Shown piece by piece: positions 30,895-32,127 of a stretch of DNA of 32,127 nt. A model generated the notes under the pieces. It worked only from the letters and a program-made list of their open reading frames with translations. It ran no database searches and was not told the DNA's origin. The DNA comes from a virus. The position numbers and the translations under genes are program-made. The stretch is from the IMG/VR virus record IMGVR_UViG_3300031977_003139, positions 1 to 32,127 of that record. One strand, given 5' to 3'. The stretch's first letter is position 1. The number at the start of each line of letters is the position of its first letter.

Positions 30895-32127
30895 ATGGCT
30901 TTCAAATTAATACCTCTTGAGGCAACTGGATCTTTTCAATCTTTGTTTGTTAGAAACATTGAAGATCCTTTGACAATAGATCTGACTGATACACCTACAT
31001 TTAATATGCCAAATGGAGTACCTCAGACAGGAGAAGCTATAGGTGGGTATTTAACAGGGTCTTTAAAGTCAATAGTTTTTGACTCAGTAGACGACTGGAT
31101 TTATTTACCAGCTCAAGGAGGTTACGACCCAGAACAAAGTAACTTAATATTAGATAATATTGGTCAATCTACAGTAAATCCTGGAAAGAGTGCACATGGA
31201 GTCTCAGCTACGAACATAAGTGTTGACTTGTGGATAAAAATGACGGTAACAGGACTCAACATATCTGTCGATGATCTAAAAACAACTAAGATGTGGGAAT
31301 TTACCGTACAGAGAGATTCACAAATAGAAAAAACAGAAGGTATTGACGGCGTATATACTGGAAGAATAATTTATACTCAAGACCCAGCTGCCGGTGCAGG
31401 CACTAGTGCACACTTTGTAGAGTTTTTATATGCATCAGCTGATACATTAGCGTGGTCGTTAACTAGTAATAGTTCATTAGAATCAACTGAAGGTGATTGG
31501 TTAGGTACTCCGAGTGGTGGTTCCACTGGCTGGAACCATATATGTTGTGTTTATGAAGCTGGCGCAGCTCCAGATAATGGAGGTGATCCTACATTGACTC
31601 CTAACGATAATATAATGAAGATATATATCAATGGAGATAAAGACAAAGAATCTACTGTTTATGATTTAGAGAACACCCAATACGACGCTAACGCACCGTA
31701 CCCATCGTATATATTACCTGCAACTTATTACGATGATTTTACATGGGCTGGTAGATTAGACGAACTAAGATTCATTACAGCAACCGGCGCCGACTCTGCT
31801 TATAGAAAACTATCTTTGAGAGATAACATAGGAAGATCTTTTGACACTTATGATCCTATAATAGACCCAGATATGCAAGTGTATTCACCAACAGGTGATC
31901 ACATAGTGGCTTGGTGGGGTTTCGATTCTGTTTCAGCTATTGATCTTTTTGCTGGTACACCTAACGCTATATTAGACCAATCAAGATATGAACATCATGG
32001 AACAGCTAAAAACTTTGAAGGTAGTATATCTTTTAATACCGATTTGTCTATATTTATGGGTTTATCGGCCTCTGGTGATTTAATTTATTACAAAGGAGGA
32101 ACAGTTGATCATGGTGGACAATTTTTA
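30895..32127 (+). CDS. LamG-like lectin domain structural protein (3' end missing)
   Basis: The frame runs from ATG at 30895 to the window end (411 codons) with no stop. AGGGAT lies 7 bases upstream of the start. Residues about 60-345 fit a LamG/concanavalin-like domain: IVFDSVDDWIYLP, then NISVDLWIKM, GWNHICCVYEA, MKIYINGDKD, WAGRLDELRF and HIVAWWGFDSV. The AWWxF element also appears in protein B. The last visible stretch (DLIYYKGGTVDHGGQ) may be the beginning of the YDxG element of its neighbours, but the frame is cut. This is a candidate adhesin or fibre component. Confidence 0.7.
   Translation, partial: MAFKLIPLEATGSFQSLFVRNIEDPLTIDLTDTPTFNMPNGVPQTGEAIGGYLTGSLKSIVFDSVDDWIYLPAQGGYDPEQSNLILDNIGQSTVNPGKSAHGVSATNISVDLWIKMTVTGLNISVDDLKTTKMWEFTVQRDSQIEKTEGIDGVYTGRIIYTQDPAAGAGTSAHFVEFLYASADTLAWSLTSNSSLESTEGDWLGTPSGGSTGWNHICCVYEAGAAPDNGGDPTLTPNDNIMKIYINGDKDKESTVYDLENTQYDANAPYPSYILPATYYDDFTWAGRLDELRFITATGADSAYRKLSLRDNIGRSFDTYDPIIDPDMQVYSPTGDHIVAWWGFDSVSAIDLFAGTPNAILDQSRYEHHGTAKNFEGSISFNTDLSIFMGLSASGDLIYYKGGTVDHGGQFL

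Noticed and set aside
1-32127. tRNA genes, CRISPR arrays, insertion sequences, integrase or attachment sites
   Set aside because: I saw no cloverleaf-like sequence, no regularly spaced direct repeats and no transposase or recombinase motif. The whole window is explained by tail genes and short gaps.

Overview
The window is one uninterrupted block of late structural genes from the tail and baseplate region of a large contractile-tailed phage (a myovirus). All supported genes lie on the + strand. The DNA is clearly AT-rich and the genes are tightly packed: the longest gap is about 115 bases, and many stop and start codons overlap or nearly touch. The proteins look T4-like in sequence type (gp18 sheath, gp19 tube, gp26-like hub factor, gp53-, gp25-, gp6- and gp55-like proteins). 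Several accessory proteins resemble types I know from marine T4-like phages. The host cannot be read from this window, and no tRNA, integrase, lysis or replication gene is visible. Both ends are cut inside genes.

Layout. (1) Positions 1-4829: tail sheath (5' end missing), tail tube, a gp26-like tail assembly or hub factor with a probable +1 frameshift extension, and a small lysine-rich protein. The sheath, tube and chaperone genes each end in a strong hairpin terminator, so these abundant products seem to be separate transcription units. (2) 4851-17663: a 1600-residue tape measure protein, a tube-initiator/cap-like baseplate protein, a small gp53/LysM-like protein, a very large central hub, then a gp55-like late sigma factor with a small coiled-coil partner gene, and a gp5-like OB-fold spike without a lysozyme domain. 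(3) 17675-25360: the wedge genes gp25-like, gp6/gpJ-like and gp7/gpI-like, with two extra genes (130 and 488 residues) between the last two. (4) 25373-26137: a Rossmann-fold, methyltransferase-like protein with a long proline/glutamate/lysine tail. (5) 26229-32127: peripheral virion proteins, probably fibre or decoration components. Three of these share a C-terminal module and two carry LamG-like lectin domains; the last is cut by the window end.

The gene order sheath, tube, chaperone with frameshift, tape measure, initiator, LysM-like, hub, spike, gp25, gp6, gpI is the compact order of Mu-like and related contractile tails, although the proteins are T4-like. Together the genes would build a long tail (tape-measure length suggests roughly 240 nm), its hub and wedges, and a lectin-rich outer layer likely to contact the host surface.

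The points most worth a second look are the methyltransferase-like protein with a histone-like tail, the sigma factor embedded between hub and spike genes, the predicted frameshift, the same beta-module inserted in both sheath and wedge proteins, and the repeated C-terminal module in the fibre-region proteins. All functional names are inferred by eye from protein motifs and gene order; no database search was run.
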